NCBI GenBank assembly: GCA_963757135.1
Contig: CAVWQE010000004.1
Location: 1,178,001 to 1,242,000 of the forward strand
DNA: 64,000 nt
Source: Gp1-AA145 sp963757135
Lineage (GTDB): Bacteria; Acidobacteriota; Terriglobia; Terriglobales; Acidobacteriaceae
Reading direction: 5' to 3'
In this document: piece after piece, positions 33,594 to 42,835 of the stretch
Position numbering within the stretch: the first letter of the stretch is position 1
How the letters are laid out: each line of letters begins with the position of its first letter
Made by a program: the position numbers and the translations under genes
The notes under the pieces: model-generated
What the model was told of the DNA's origin: nothing
What the model saw: the letters and a program-made list of their open reading frames with translations, nothing else
Database searches by the model: none

Positions 33594-35846
33594 ATGCATC
33601 TTTCGATTCGCGGCCGGGCCTTCGGTAGTCGTGGTTCACGGTGTTTGCCGATCTGTTTCCTCCTGGTCGGCTCTGCCTTATCGCTTTTCGCACAGAAGCC
33701 GCAGAAGGCTTCCGGCCCGTGGATGGATCCAAGCGTCTCGCCCGACGAGCGCGCAGCAATGGTCGTAAAAGAAATGACGCTTGACGAAAAGATCACGCTC
33801 CTGCATGGCACCGGCATGGAAGGACTGGGGCCGATGAGTCCACTGTCGTCCGGCTCGAACGGCGGCGCAGGCTATGTCGTTGGAATTCCACGTCTCGGGA
33901 TTCCCGCCATCCAGATGTCCGACGCAGCTTATGGCGTGCGTTCGAGCGGAGAAAATGGGCGTTACTCAACTGCGTTGCCCTGCAATCTGGCAGCGGCGGC
34001 AAGCTGGGACCCGAAAGCAGCCTACGAATATGGCGCTCTGATCGGGCGCGAGTTGCGGGCGCAGGGATTCAATATGTCGCTCGGCGGTGGAGTCGATCTC
34101 ACTCGTGAGCCGCGCAATGGTCGCAACTTTGAATATCTTGGAGAAGATCCCATCCTCGCCGGCACGCTGGTAGCTCAGTTGATCAGAGGAACACAGGACC
34201 AGCACATCATCGGCGACATCAAGCATTATGCGTTGAACGATCAGGAGAGCGGCCGTAATGCCGTTAATGTGAACATCGACAAGCGTTCGATGCGCGAAAC
34301 CGATCTACTGGCCTTTGAGATCGGCATTCGCGACGGCAGTCCCGCAGGCGTGATGTGTTCCTACAACCGCGTGAATGGCGACTACGCCTGCGAAAACAAA
34401 TATCTTCTGGCTGATGTTCTAAAACAGGATTGGAAATTCCCCGGATTCGTTTTGTCTGATTGGGGTGGGGCACACAGCATTGTGAAGGCCTCGGCTGCGG
34501 GCCTCGATCACGAAGAACCGAACGAATATTTTTACGGCGATGCAATGAAGAAGGCGGTTGAGACCGGCAAAGTTCCGATGAGCCAGGTTGACGATCACGT
34601 GCGGCGAATTGTGCGCTCGATGTTCGCCACGGGCGTAGTTGACGACCCTCCGCGAAAAAGCGTGGTAGACGTACTGGCTGGTTTGGCCACGGCGCAACAT
34701 ATCGCCGAGCAGAGCATGGTGTTACTGAAAAACGAAAACAGGCAGTTGCCGCTGAATGCCTCCACGCTGAAGTCGGTCGCAATTATCGGCGGGCATGCGG
34801 CTGTTGGTATGCTTTCTGGCGGCGGTTCGGCCCAGGTTGACCCTCCGGGCGGGAACGTGATCATGCCTCCTGGACACCGCGAAACAATATGGGGAAAGCC
34901 GGACTGGTTTCCTACTTCCCCGATGAAAGCGATCATGGACAAAGCGCCGAACACACAAGTCGTGTACAACGAAGGCAGTGATCCTAATTCTGCGGTCGCT
35001 CTGGCGAAGAGTTCTGAAGTTGCGATCGTTTTCGCATATCGCTGGGAGTCCGAAGGACAAGACTCTCCGAGCCTCGCGCTGCCATCGAGACAAGACGACT
35101 TGATCGCGCAAGTGGCCGCCGCCAATCCGCATACGATCGTGGTGCTTGAAACCGGCAACCCGGTTTCGATGCCCTGGGTCAACAACGTGAGCGCGATTCT
35201 GGAAGCATGGTTTGCCGGAAGCAGCGGCGATCATGCACTTGCCAACATTCTTTTCGGGGACGTTAATCCGAGCGGCAAGCTGCCGATCACGTTTCCGAAA
35301 TCTGAAGCCGATCTGCCGCACTTGAAGATTGCGCAGCCCGCTCCGAATTATGAAGGCCCTTCCGGTCCCGACCACTGGAAGCGCGTCCTGGAAGGCTTGC
35401 CGGTGTTCCAAACCAACTACGACGAAGGCTTGAAAGTCGGATACAAGTGGTATGACGAAGAGAAAAAGCCGGTGCTGTTTCCGTTCGGGTACGGGCTCTC
35501 CTACACGAGTTACGAATATTCAGACTTGAAGGTAAACCCGGGCGATCGCGTGACGGTAAGCTTCACCGTCAAGAACACGGGCGAACGCGCAGGCACTGAA
35601 GTCGCGGAAGTCTATGCAGGACTGCCGGCCAGCGCGGGTGAACCGCCGAAGCGCCTGGTGGGCTGGAAGCGAGTGGAATTGAATCCCGGCGAGAGCAAAG
35701 ACGTGACCGTCGAAGTCGAACCGCTGTTTCTGTCGGTCTTCAACACCGAACGCAATTCCTGGCAGCGTGTAGCGGGGGATTACACATTCTTTGTTGGCGG
35801 CTCGTCGCAAGAGCTGCCGCTGCACGCAAATGCGGCTTTGCAGTAA
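33594..35846 (+). CDS. secreted beta-glucosidase, GH3
   Basis: A 750-residue exported glycosidase with signal peptide ICFLLVGSALSLFA. The (beta/alpha)8 domain includes KHYALNDQESGRN and the nucleophile Asp in VLSDWGGAHS near residue 288. The second domain includes AIIGGHA and GNPVSMPWVNNVSAILEAW. A C-terminal fibronectin III-like domain (VSFTVKNTGERAGTEVAEVYAG) closes the protein. It probably releases glucose from beta-linked oligosaccharides in the periplasm; some GH3 relatives are xylosidases. It stands alone. Confidence 0.92.
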   Translation: MHLSIRGRAFGSRGSRCLPICFLLVGSALSLFAQKPQKASGPWMDPSVSPDERAAMVVKEMTLDEKITLLHGTGMEGLGPMSPLSSGSNGGAGYVVGIPRLGIPAIQMSDAAYGVRSSGENGRYSTALPCNLAAAASWDPKAAYEYGALIGRELRAQGFNMSLGGGVDLTREPRNGRNFEYLGEDPILAGTLVAQLIRGTQDQHIIGDIKHYALNDQESGRNAVNVNIDKRSMRETDLLAFEIGIRDGSPAGVMCSYNRVNGDYACENKYLLADVLKQDWKFPGFVLSDWGGAHSIVKASAAGLDHEEPNEYFYGDAMKKAVETGKVPMSQVDDHVRRIVRSMFATGVVDDPPRKSVVDVLAGLATAQHIAEQSMVLLKNENRQLPLNASTLKSVAIIGGHAAVGMLSGGGSAQVDPPGGNVIMPPGHRETIWGKPDWFPTSPMKAIMDKAPNTQVVYNEGSDPNSAVALAKSSEVAIVFAYRWESEGQDSPSLALPSRQDDLIAQVAAANPHTIVVLETGNPVSMPWVNNVSAILEAWFAGSSGDHALANILFGDVNPSGKLPITFPKSEADLPHLKIAQPAPNYEGPSGPDHWKRVLEGLPVFQTNYDEGLKVGYKWYDEEKKPVLFPFGYGLSYTSYEYSDLKVNPGDRVTVSFTVKNTGERAGTEVAEVYAGLPASAGEPPKRLVGWKRVELNPGESKDVTVEVEPLFLSVFNTERNSWQRVAGDYTFFVGGSSQELPLHANAALQ

Positions 35847-35954
35847 CCAGTGGGTGCCCGCGCAAACGACCAATCGGGGCTTCGTACTCCGGTCACCTTG
35901 CCTCGTTCCAGCCTCGTCCCTATGCTGGAGCCTCACTTCGTTATAGGAGAGCTA

Positions 35955-36422
35955 ATGTCCAAAAAGTATATTTTCGTATTGTGCGCCGCGGTGGCTCTGA
36001 GCCTGGGACCGAACGCCCTGGCAGACCGTGATCATGACCATGACGGCGATCACGGCAAGGGCCACGCCTACGGCCACGAGAAGCACGAGCAGAAAGTCGA
36101 GCGTCACCAGGCCAAGGCTGAACGCCATTACTATCGCGAGCACGACCGTGAATTGCGCGGCTGGTATGTGGCCCATCATGATCATCTGCCACCGGGTCTC
36201 GCAAAGCGCGACCGATTGCCTCCCGGGTTGGAGCGGCAGATTATCGTGCGTGGAACATTGCCGCCAGGCCTGAGGACCCGCATGCATCCGTGCCCGGTGG
36301 AAGTTGAAGCCTATTTGCCGCCCGCGCCGGTGGGTTACGTGCACACGGTTATCGGAGGCAACATCGTCCTCGTCAACCGCAGAACATTCCTGGTCGTGGA
36401 CGTGTTCCACTTCGACTTGTAA
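35955..36422 (+). CDS. small secreted His-rich RcnB/CigR-like protein
   Basis: A 155-residue protein with signal peptide FVLCAAVALSLGPNALA and GGAG 7 nt before the ATG. The mature N-terminus is rich in His/Asp (DRDHDHDGDHGKGHAYGHEK), a possible metal-binding stretch. LPPGL occurs three times, followed by YVHTVIGGNIVLVNRRTFLVVDVF, as in the RcnB/CigR group of small periplasmic proteins. Metal homeostasis is a guess from the composition. A strong terminator follows at 36474. Confidence 0.7.
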   Translation: MSKKYIFVLCAAVALSLGPNALADRDHDHDGDHGKGHAYGHEKHEQKVERHQAKAERHYYREHDRELRGWYVAHHDHLPPGLAKRDRLPPGLERQIIVRGTLPPGLRTRMHPCPVEVEAYLPPAPVGYVHTVIGGNIVLVNRRTFLVVDVFHFDL

Positions 36423-36473
36423 GAACATCAGACGTCGGTCGTCGGCTCTCGGTCGTCGGCTAAACATCAATGA

Positions 36474-36508
36474 AGCCAGTCTGGGCAGGTAGCTGGACTG
36501 GCTTTTTC
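36474..36508 (+). terminator. rho-independent terminator of the RcnB-like gene
   Basis: The 8-bp stem AGCCAGTC (36474-36481)/GACTGGCT (36496-36503) encloses a 14-nt loop and is followed by a run of five T. It lies 52 bp after the stop codon. A heptad GGTCGTC repeat (36432-36463) lies between the gene and the hairpin. Confidence 0.7.
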
Positions 36509-36618
36509 TATCGATGAAATCGATTAGTCGAAAGGGTAATGGCGGGCGAGGGCCCCATTCGACTCCGCTCAGGGCAGGTCCGCCCCACACCGCCCAGGCC
36601 GCCCTACACCAACTCACA

Positions 36619-37188
36619 CTATTCCATGCTTGAGCCCAGCGGGTTATAGCGATATTTTTTGCCGTCCCAAAAGAGCGCCGAGGTCATCTGGTCGCCAGTG
36701 GCTTCTTCGACGTAAATTGCGGTACCGATCTTCTTCTTACTGACCCTCATTTTTTTCACCGAGACAGATTTCACCGCGAGGTTGATGATCACGAACTTGG
36801 CCTGCGGCGTGGCCGAGTGCCAGGCGTCGCTGCCCGCGCCGTGAATGACCATCACACAAATTCCCTTAAGCTTGGGATCGTCCTGGCCAAAGCCGCCGGC
36901 GGTGATCCGCGGATTGCCGTAGCCGTAAAAGGAATCCATTGGATCGATGACTTTGTAGCCCTTGTCGTCCTGATCAATCAGCGGATTTTTGCATCGCGCG
37001 ATCATTACCAGATCTTCGATTCCATCTCCGTTGAGGTCGCCAGTCATGGGCGGCCATTTTGCTTCCAGGTTGCAGGAGTCGCCAAATTGCTGGTGGAGGA
37101 AATCGTTATTGACCTCAGGAGGAGCAGCTTTGCTTTGCGCGGTTGCGATGGACGAAAGAAGAAGCAAGAGAGCGACACGAAAATACAT
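36619..37188 (-). CDS. secreted protein of unknown function with FG-GAP-like calcium loop
   Basis: A 189-residue protein with signal peptide VALLLLLSSIATAQ. A single GDLNGDGIEDLVMIARC loop (about 50-66) resembles the DxDGD calcium-binding loops of FG-GAP/VCBS repeats. The rest, with PMDSFYGYGNPRITAGGFG and a Lys-rich SVKKMRVSKKKIG, is not recognised. It lies 67 bp after thiL in the same direction; a functional link is not apparent. Confidence 0.65.
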   Translation of the reverse strand: MYFRVALLLLLSSIATAQSKAAPPEVNNDFLHQQFGDSCNLEAKWPPMTGDLNGDGIEDLVMIARCKNPLIDQDDKGYKVIDPMDSFYGYGNPRITAGGFGQDDPKLKGICVMVIHGAGSDAWHSATPQAKFVIINLAVKSVSVKKMRVSKKKIGTAIYVEEATGDQMTSALFWDGKKYRYNPLGSSME

Positions 37189-37255
37189 GGGACTACTCTA
37201 ACTTCGGCGGCGCATAGCGAATAGCGTCTAGGCAGATTACCGGGAACGCAGGTAA

Positions 37256-38254
37256 CTAGCGTTGGCGCGGTCTGGATGAACTCGCGAAATGCTGCCAACC
37301 CCCCGGTCGCAGCTCAGAACGGCGGCCATTTTCGCGGACCAGAAACATTCCTTTGCGGCGAGTTATCTCGCCAATCTCCGTGATTGGAACTCCAGCGACG
37401 GTCTTCGGAATGCGGGTCCGCGGACGGGCTGTAAACAATAGTTCGTAATCATCGCCGCCGTGGAGCGCGAGTTCGAAGGCGACAGTTCGAAGCGGCTTGC
37501 CGATTGTGGCGCGTGGCACTGCTTGTTCGTTGATCTGGGCGCCAACGCGGCTCTCTTCGCAGATGTGGCCCAGGTCAGTCGATAGGCCGTCGCTGATATC
37601 AATCATCGAGGCGGCAATTTTCTTTTCACGCAGAACGCGCGCGACCGCGATTCTCGAGGTCGGGAAAAAGTGCGCGGGAAACAAAGCTGGGTTGAGCTTC
37701 CGGCTTTTTGAGTAAAGCAGATCCAGCGCTGCAGCCGAGCCTCCTAGCGCGCCGGTAACGTAAATGCGATCACCGGGCCGCGCGTTTGAACGCAAGATGC
37801 CACTGCCCTTTGGGACCGAGCCCAGCACCACGATGTCCGCCAGTACCCCGGCGGGAGAAGACGCAGTGTCGCCACCTGCCAGCACGACGCCGAATCTCTT
37901 TGCCAGCGCCAGAAACCCGCTCATGAAGCCATCAACCCACGTCTGAGGCAGCTTTGATGGCAACGCCAGCGAAAGGAAAGCCGCCAATGGCTCGCCGCCC
38001 ATAGCGGCAATGTCGCTCAATCCACGAGTCAGGCAGCGGTGACCGACGGATTCCGGCGGGTGCCATTCGCGGCGGAAGTGAACGCCTTCAAGGCTGAAAT
38101 CGGTGGTGACGAGAGCATCATGCCCCGCAGGTACCCGCAGGATCGAGCAGTCATCGCCGATGCCGGCGATCACGCGCGCGCGCGCGCTTCGCACAGTTGA
38201 GCGTCGCGCCGCCTGGCGCAAGCGTGAGATCAATTGTCGTTCGGGAAGAGGCAA
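37256..38254 (-). CDS. thiL: thiamine-monophosphate kinase
   Basis: A 332-residue ATP-dependent kinase that makes thiamine diphosphate. IGDDCSILRV and TTDFSLEGVHF bind substrate and metal, SDIAAMGG is the dimer helix, GGDTASSP and DISDGLSTDLGH follow, and HGGDDYELLF is near the C-terminus, all as in ThiL. The length is normal. No TPP riboswitch was seen upstream, and no other thi genes are present. 46 bp separate it from the preceding gene, on the same strand. Confidence 0.93.
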   Translation of the reverse strand: MPLPERQLISRLRQAARRSTVRSARARVIAGIGDDCSILRVPAGHDALVTTDFSLEGVHFRREWHPPESVGHRCLTRGLSDIAAMGGEPLAAFLSLALPSKLPQTWVDGFMSGFLALAKRFGVVLAGGDTASSPAGVLADIVVLGSVPKGSGILRSNARPGDRIYVTGALGGSAAALDLLYSKSRKLNPALFPAHFFPTSRIAVARVLREKKIAASMIDISDGLSTDLGHICEESRVGAQINEQAVPRATIGKPLRTVAFELALHGGDDYELLFTARPRTRIPKTVAGVPITEIGEITRRKGMFLVRENGRRSELRPGGWQHFASSSRPRQR

Positions 38255-38300
38255 GGCGAATTCAATGATATGCGCGGTGAAAAGAGATGCAAAACGCGGC

Positions 38301-38657
38301 TCAGCGCGTATCGATCCGCAGCTTTACTTCGACAACTTTGCGGTCATCGAACTGGCTCACTCGTTTGGTGTCGCTGGTTTTACCGTTGGATTGCGCGTAA
38401 ACCTCGTATTCGACATTCGCCGCCAGCGCTGGAAATCGGTAAGTCCCGTCTGGCCCAACGATGTAGGTTTTGACTGCATGCGTGCGGGTATCGGTAACGT
38501 AAACGACTGCATTCGCCAAAGGAGCGTCTGAGCGGTCCACGACCTTACCGGTCAGCAACCGGCCAGGGGTGGTGTCTTTGTCTTTCGCGGCCAAGGGCAG
38601 TGCAAGCAACGTGATTGCAAGAACACCAGCCAGCAGCAGTCGAAGGATTTTCACCAT
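38301..38657 (-). CDS. small secreted carboxypeptidase-regulatory-like protein
   Basis: A 118-residue protein with signal peptide LRLLLAGVLAITLLALPLAA. The rest is one transthyretin-like beta-sandwich (CarboxypepD_reg): TGKVVDRSDAPLANAVVYV, then GPDGTYRFPAL and EYEVYAQSNGKTSD. These are common in acidobacterial secreted and TonB-dependent proteins, where they may bind surface components. It follows a second protein of the same kind 24 bp upstream, and they probably share an operon. Confidence 0.75.
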   Translation of the reverse strand: MVKILRLLLAGVLAITLLALPLAAKDKDTTPGRLLTGKVVDRSDAPLANAVVYVTDTRTHAVKTYIVGPDGTYRFPALAANVEYEVYAQSNGKTSDTKRVSQFDDRKVVEVKLRIDTR

Positions 38658-38681
38658 ACACCTCCACAGGTGAGTCTCTGT

Positions 38682-39122
38682 TTATTTTAGATGCAGACCG
38701 GTGTCGGCGCGCTCGTCATTCTCAATGTGCACGATAACCTCGGGGCTGTCCTGTAAGTGCTTGCCATCAGGGAGTTTGTAGTGCCTGGTTACCGCCCAGA
38801 TAACGTAGTCGGCCTTCCCCGCCGGGACCGCCACTTCAAATTCGCCGCGGCGATTGGAAGAGATCGTCCAGCGAGCTTTTTTCTTGGTGCTGTCGGCCGG
38901 TCGAACCTTGACTTCGACGCCGGGTAGAGCGCGATCGTCCGGTCCCCAAACCGTGCCGAAGATCACGGCATGTCGCTGCGGCCTGGGTGCATCGCGGGCG
39001 TGAAGGGGCTCAACAGAGATTGATAGGGAAAAAAGGCAGGTAAGGACAATCAAAAAGCGAAGCGGTGCTGAGAACCGCGTGGGTTCAGGAGTAATCGCCG
39101 TCTTCGTTCTCCTCCTCGTCAT
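38682..39122 (-). CDS. small secreted carboxypeptidase-regulatory-like protein
   Basis: A 146-residue protein read from the ATG at 39122, which overlaps the end of the zinc-ribbon gene by 38 bp. A basic start (MTRRRTK) precedes the hydrophobic stretch LRFLIVLTCLFSLSISV, a plausible signal peptide. The mature domain FGTVWGPDDRALPGVEVKV, with SNRRGEFEVAVPAG, is a transthyretin-like fold. The start is uncertain: a TTG closer to the hydrophobic core is possible. Confidence 0.6.
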   Translation of the reverse strand: MTRRRTKTAITPEPTRFSAPLRFLIVLTCLFSLSISVEPLHARDAPRPQRHAVIFGTVWGPDDRALPGVEVKVRPADSTKKKARWTISSNRRGEFEVAVPAGKADYVIWAVTRHYKLPDGKHLQDSPEVIVHIENDERADTGLHLK

Positions 39123-39285
39123 CGTCGTCGTACTCCTCTTCCTCCTCGACCGGCTTGAGTTCCACAGGATTGATGGTGGCCACTTCGAAGTCTGAGCCGC
39201 ACTCAGGGCAGGAGAGAACTTCGCCCTCATCCACCTCATCCTCTTCAACATCGAGGCTGGTTTCGCATTCCGGACAGTGGAGCAT
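39085..39285 (-). CDS. LysW-like zinc-ribbon protein with acidic tail
   Basis: A 66-residue acidic protein; GGAGG lies 5 nt before the ATG at 39285. CPECETSLDVEEDEVDEG and LSCPECGSDFEVATINPVEL match LysW, the amino-group carrier of lysine/arginine synthesis, over the zinc ribbon. LysW ends in EDWGE, whose terminal Glu carries the substrate. This protein instead has a run of Glu/Asp and ends EDGDYS. No lysine or arginine genes adjoin it. It may be a carrier paralogue or simply a structural zinc ribbon. Confidence 0.7.
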   Translation of the reverse strand: MLHCPECETSLDVEEDEVDEGEVLSCPECGSDFEVATINPVELKPVEEEEEYDDDDEEENEDGDYS

Positions 39286-39381
39286 AATTCCTCCGTGCTC
39301 AGGCTTATGATTGCACTTGTTATATTTAGTGACTTCGCGGACATAGGTCAAGTCGGGTCTAGGGCCGCTTCGGAGCCTCAG

Positions 39382-40833
39382 ATGACACCAGCAGTCAAAA
39401 GGACGCATGGGGACAGGAAAATCGTTGTGAGCTCAAGGTGGGATCTTTATCGCGTTTTTTCGTTGCTGTTGCGACACTCTGGCGTCTGTACGTTCTTCCT
39501 CGCAATGCTGTTGGATTTAAGACTGTCAGCACAGAATGCGCCTGCGTATGTTGATCCGCAAATTAAGGCTGCGTCGAGCGAAATTTCGGCTGGACAGATT
39601 CAATCGGACATTGAAAGCCTCGTCAGCTTCCAGACGCGCAGCACGATTTCTGCGCAGGATGCCGCGTCGATTTCCAAAGGACAAGGGATTGGCGCCGCAC
39701 GGGAGTGGATCAAGAGCGAGTTCGAACGTTATTCGCGCGATTGCGGCGGATGTCTTGAGGTAAAGACCGACAGCTTTACGCAGCCGGTGGGTGAGCGCAT
39801 ACCTTCGGCGGTTGTCCTCTCCAATGTTTATGCAGTGATGAAGGGCACGAACCCGGACGATGCGAAACGCATTGTGTTGGTCACCGGCCACTATGACTCC
39901 CGCAATAGCGATCCGCTGGATAAGACGGGTTTTGCTCCAGGCGCTAACGACGATGCCAGCGGTACCGCCGTGAGCCTGGAGTGCGCGCGGGTATTGAGCA
40001 AGCTGAAGTTCCCGGGGACGATTATTTTCCTGACGGTCGCGGGCGAAGAGCAGGGGCTTTACGGCAGCAAGCATTTCGCCGAGCTTGCCAAAGCGCAAGG
40101 CTGGGACATCGAAGCCGTCCTGAACAATGACATCGTGGGCGGGAATCAGAGCCCCGGGCAGGACGCCAAAGTTGTACGGATATTTTCGGAGAGCATTCCC
40201 GAACACCCGAGCGAGGCGCAACTTCGTATGCTTGCTGCTTTGGGTGGAGAAAACGATTCAGCGTCGCGCGAACTGGCCCGCTACATCGCGCAGACTGCGC
40301 GGATTTACACAACTCAAGTTTCGCCACTGCTCGAGTTCCGCCGTGACCGCTACCTGCGCGGTGGGGACCATATTTCGTTCAACGACGCCGGATTCCCGGC
40401 CGTGCGGTTTACCGAATTTCAGGAAAATTTCTCGCGTCAACACCAGAACGTGCGCACAGAAAACGGAATCGAATACGGTGACTTGCCGAAGTTCGTAAAT
40501 TTCGATTACGTGGCGAATGTTGCCAGGATAAATGCAGCAACACTGGCGTCCCTGGCAGCGGCTCCTGGGCCGCCGAGAAATGTGCGGATTGAAACCAAAG
40601 AGCTGATGAACGACTCGACACTGACTTGGGAAGCGCCGGCCGATGGCCGCGCAACCGGCTACGAGATGCTGTGGCGGGCGACGGCAGCTCCGGACTGGGA
40701 GCATTCACAATCAGTGGGCAATGTGCTCAAAGCAACGGTGGCGGTCTCGAAAGACAACGTGATCTTTGCGGTCCAGTCGGTTGACGAGGCAGGACACCGA
40801 AGTGAGCCCATCGTGCCTGCGCTGGAACGCTAG
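39382..40833 (+). CDS. secreted M28 family zinc aminopeptidase-like protein
   Basis: A 483-residue exported hydrolase. I start at the ATG at 39382, because the open frame before it overlaps the divergent zinc-ribbon gene. A hydrophobic segment, VCTFFLAMLLDL, serves as signal or anchor. The M28 zinc ligands are visible in VTGHYDSRNSD, GANDDASGTA, AGEEQGLYG, NNDIVGG and GDHISFNDAGFPAVRF. A fibronectin III-like end (NVRIETKELMNDSTLTWEAP) follows. It probably trims peptides in the periplasm. Confidence 0.85.
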   Translation: MTPAVKRTHGDRKIVVSSRWDLYRVFSLLLRHSGVCTFFLAMLLDLRLSAQNAPAYVDPQIKAASSEISAGQIQSDIESLVSFQTRSTISAQDAASISKGQGIGAAREWIKSEFERYSRDCGGCLEVKTDSFTQPVGERIPSAVVLSNVYAVMKGTNPDDAKRIVLVTGHYDSRNSDPLDKTGFAPGANDDASGTAVSLECARVLSKLKFPGTIIFLTVAGEEQGLYGSKHFAELAKAQGWDIEAVLNNDIVGGNQSPGQDAKVVRIFSESIPEHPSEAQLRMLAALGGENDSASRELARYIAQTARIYTTQVSPLLEFRRDRYLRGGDHISFNDAGFPAVRFTEFQENFSRQHQNVRTENGIEYGDLPKFVNFDYVANVARINAATLASLAAAPGPPRNVRIETKELMNDSTLTWEAPADGRATGYEMLWRATAAPDWEHSQSVGNVLKATVAVSKDNVIFAVQSVDEAGHRSEPIVPALER

Positions 40834-40894
40834 CTGCTGGTAGGATTAGCTGAGAGTGGGGAGACCGATAACTCGGTCCATGCACTGAGATCGT

Positions 40895-41740
40895 ATGCCC
40901 AGAAATGTAAATTTCGATATGGGCTTCCCGCCGTTTAGGGGCGCGACTCGTCAGATCATTCTGGCCAGCGGCGCCATCTACGTAATCATCCTGCTGCTGA
41001 TGGCCTTTGCACCTGCCGCCGGCCAAACCTTGGTGATGCTTGGGGCGCTCAATCCACAAGCCATCGCGCACGGATGGCTGTGGCAGTTCGCGACCTACGC
41101 ATTCATCTATGTTGATCCCATTGATTTCGTCCTCTCGATCATGGGCATCTATTTTTTGGGTTGGGCGGTCGAGCAACGAATCGGCGCTGGCCGTTTCTAT
41201 GGACTGTTCTTTGGCAGTACGGTACTGGCTGGCATCGCTGGATTCGGGCTGTCACTCCTGGGGCCGCATTTGCACTCTGCAACATTCGGGCAAGGCGGCG
41301 CGGCCGGGTGCGGCGCGGCGGTCAATGCCATTCTGATGGTCTTTTTCCTGTTCAATCGAAACGCGCCCATTATGCTGTTCCCGCTCCCCATTCAGTTCCC
41401 GGTGAAGTGGATGGTAATAGGGATCGCAGGGATAGAAACTGCGTACCTTTTGCTGCACGGTTTCGGTCTGTTTGATTTTGTGCTGCTGCTGGGACTGGGG
41501 GCGGGCTACGTCTGGTACAAGCTTTTTCTTACCCGCCACACGACCACAGGAATTTCCGAAAAATACTTCAGCTTACGCAACTCCTACTACCGCTGGAAAC
41601 GTCGCCGTGCGGCGCGCAAATTCGAGGTTTATATGCGCGACCACGACCGCACCGTCACCTTCGACGAACACGGCAACTACATCCCTCCCGATGATTCGGG
41701 CAAGAAGAACGGCGGCTCGAAATCGGGGTGGGTTAATTAG
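40895..41740 (+). CDS. rhomboid-like membrane protein without catalytic dyad
   Basis: A 281-residue protein with about six hydrophobic segments in the rhomboid arrangement. WLWQFATYAFIYVD and GIYFLGWAVEQRIGAGRF resemble the rhomboid W/T-Y and WxxE-R region. The expected GxSG is GCGAA in TM4, and TM6 (FDFVLLLGLGAGYVWY) lacks the His. It is therefore probably a pseudoprotease or a member of a rhomboid-like family. A basic cytoplasmic tail, KRRRAARKFEVYMRDHDRTV, ends it. Confidence 0.65.
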   Translation: MPRNVNFDMGFPPFRGATRQIILASGAIYVIILLLMAFAPAAGQTLVMLGALNPQAIAHGWLWQFATYAFIYVDPIDFVLSIMGIYFLGWAVEQRIGAGRFYGLFFGSTVLAGIAGFGLSLLGPHLHSATFGQGGAAGCGAAVNAILMVFFLFNRNAPIMLFPLPIQFPVKWMVIGIAGIETAYLLLHGFGLFDFVLLLGLGAGYVWYKLFLTRHTTTGISEKYFSLRNSYYRWKRRRAARKFEVYMRDHDRTVTFDEHGNYIPPDDSGKKNGGSKSGWVN

Positions 41741-42089
41741 CGCTCAGCGCTTAGCATTCAGCAGTTAGCCAAACAAATCTCTTTTGTCATTCCGAATCGC
41801 TTTAGCGGTGAGGAATCGGTTTTCTCCTTTTGAACGTCGTTGTAATGCGTCATCCCGAAACTCGGCGCTCTTCAGCCGAGTGAGGTATCTTGCGAGGGTC
41901 TGATGTGATGGCGGACCACTCTCAGGAATGATGACGATGGCATGCTGCGCGCCAGATCCCTCGCCTCGCTGGTGAGAGCGCGAGGCATCGGGATGACGCA
42001 ATCCGCGGCTTGTGAAAACAGGGGATTCTCTAGACGATTCGGGGCGACGGGCTTTGGTGAGCTAAAGGCTGAATGCTAAGTGCTGGTCC
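41741..42089. repeat. repeat-filled gap (heptads and GTCATTCCGA elements)
   Basis: Heptad NNNNAGC runs lie at 41741-41768 and 42059-42084. Between are copies of the dispersed GTCATTCCGA..GAGGAATC element near 41786-41820 and 41849-41890, and its inverse near 41960-42000. The same element recurs near 27785 and 45482. I see no gene. Confidence 0.6.
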
Positions 42090-42806
42090 CTACGCGCTCA
42101 CCAGCGATCCTATCTTTTCGCCTGTAACCACTTTCGCGATATTTCCGCGCTGGTTGAGGTTGAAGATGATGATGGGAAGATTATTGTCTTTGCAGAGCGA
42201 GATGGCGGTTGAATCCATGACCTTGAGACCGCGCTTGAGCACGTCCATGTACGTGATGTGGGTGAACTTGGTCGCGTCTTTCACGATCATGGGATCGGCG
42301 TCATAGATGCCGTCAACTTTGGTGGCTTTGAGGATTGCGTCGGCTTTGATTTCCATGGCGCGCAGCGACGCAGCTGTATCGGTGGAGAAGTACGGATTTC
42401 CGGTGCCCCCGGCGAATATCACGATGCGTTTTTTTTCCAGGTGCCGCATCGCGCGGCGGCGGATAAACGGCTCCGCCACCTGGTTCATTTCGATCGCGGA
42501 TTGAACTCGGGTATAGACGCCCTGCTTTTCGAGCGCGTCCTGCAACGCAAGCGCATTGATGACTGTCGCCAGCATGCCCATATGATCGGCGGAGACGCGG
42601 TCCATGTCTTTGGCCTGCTCAGCCACGCCGCGAAAGAAATTTCCTCCGCCTACGACGATGGCAATTTGCACGCCGAGCGAGTGAACGTCTGCAAGTTCGG
42701 CCGCGATTTCGTGAATGCGCGGAGTGTCAATGCCAAAGCCCTGGTTGGCAGCAAGAGCTTCGCCTGAGAGTTTCAAGAGGACGCGTTTGAAAATCGGTTC
42801 GGACAT
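42090..42806 (-). CDS. pyrH: uridylate kinase
   Basis: A 238-residue UMP kinase of the amino-acid-kinase fold. RVLLKLSGEALAANQGFGID is at the start, IVVGGGNFFRG near 50, DHMGMLATVINALALQD near 73-89 and GTGNPYFSTDTAASLRA near 134. It makes UDP from UMP and is usually regulated by GTP and UTP. It is on the same strand as tsf but separated by 560 bp and a terminator, so it is transcribed separately here. No frr follows directly. Confidence 0.96.
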   Translation of the reverse strand: MSEPIFKRVLLKLSGEALAANQGFGIDTPRIHEIAAELADVHSLGVQIAIVVGGGNFFRGVAEQAKDMDRVSADHMGMLATVINALALQDALEKQGVYTRVQSAIEMNQVAEPFIRRRAMRHLEKKRIVIFAGGTGNPYFSTDTAASLRAMEIKADAILKATKVDGIYDADPMIVKDATKFTHITYMDVLKRGLKVMDSTAISLCKDNNLPIIIFNLNQRGNIAKVVTGEKIGSLVSA

Positions 42807-42835
42807 GCTGGATTAATATTACCGCGAGCGGACCT

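Noticed and set aside
38255..38300. TPP riboswitch before thiL
   Set aside because: The gap is only 46 bp and has no thi-box motifs.
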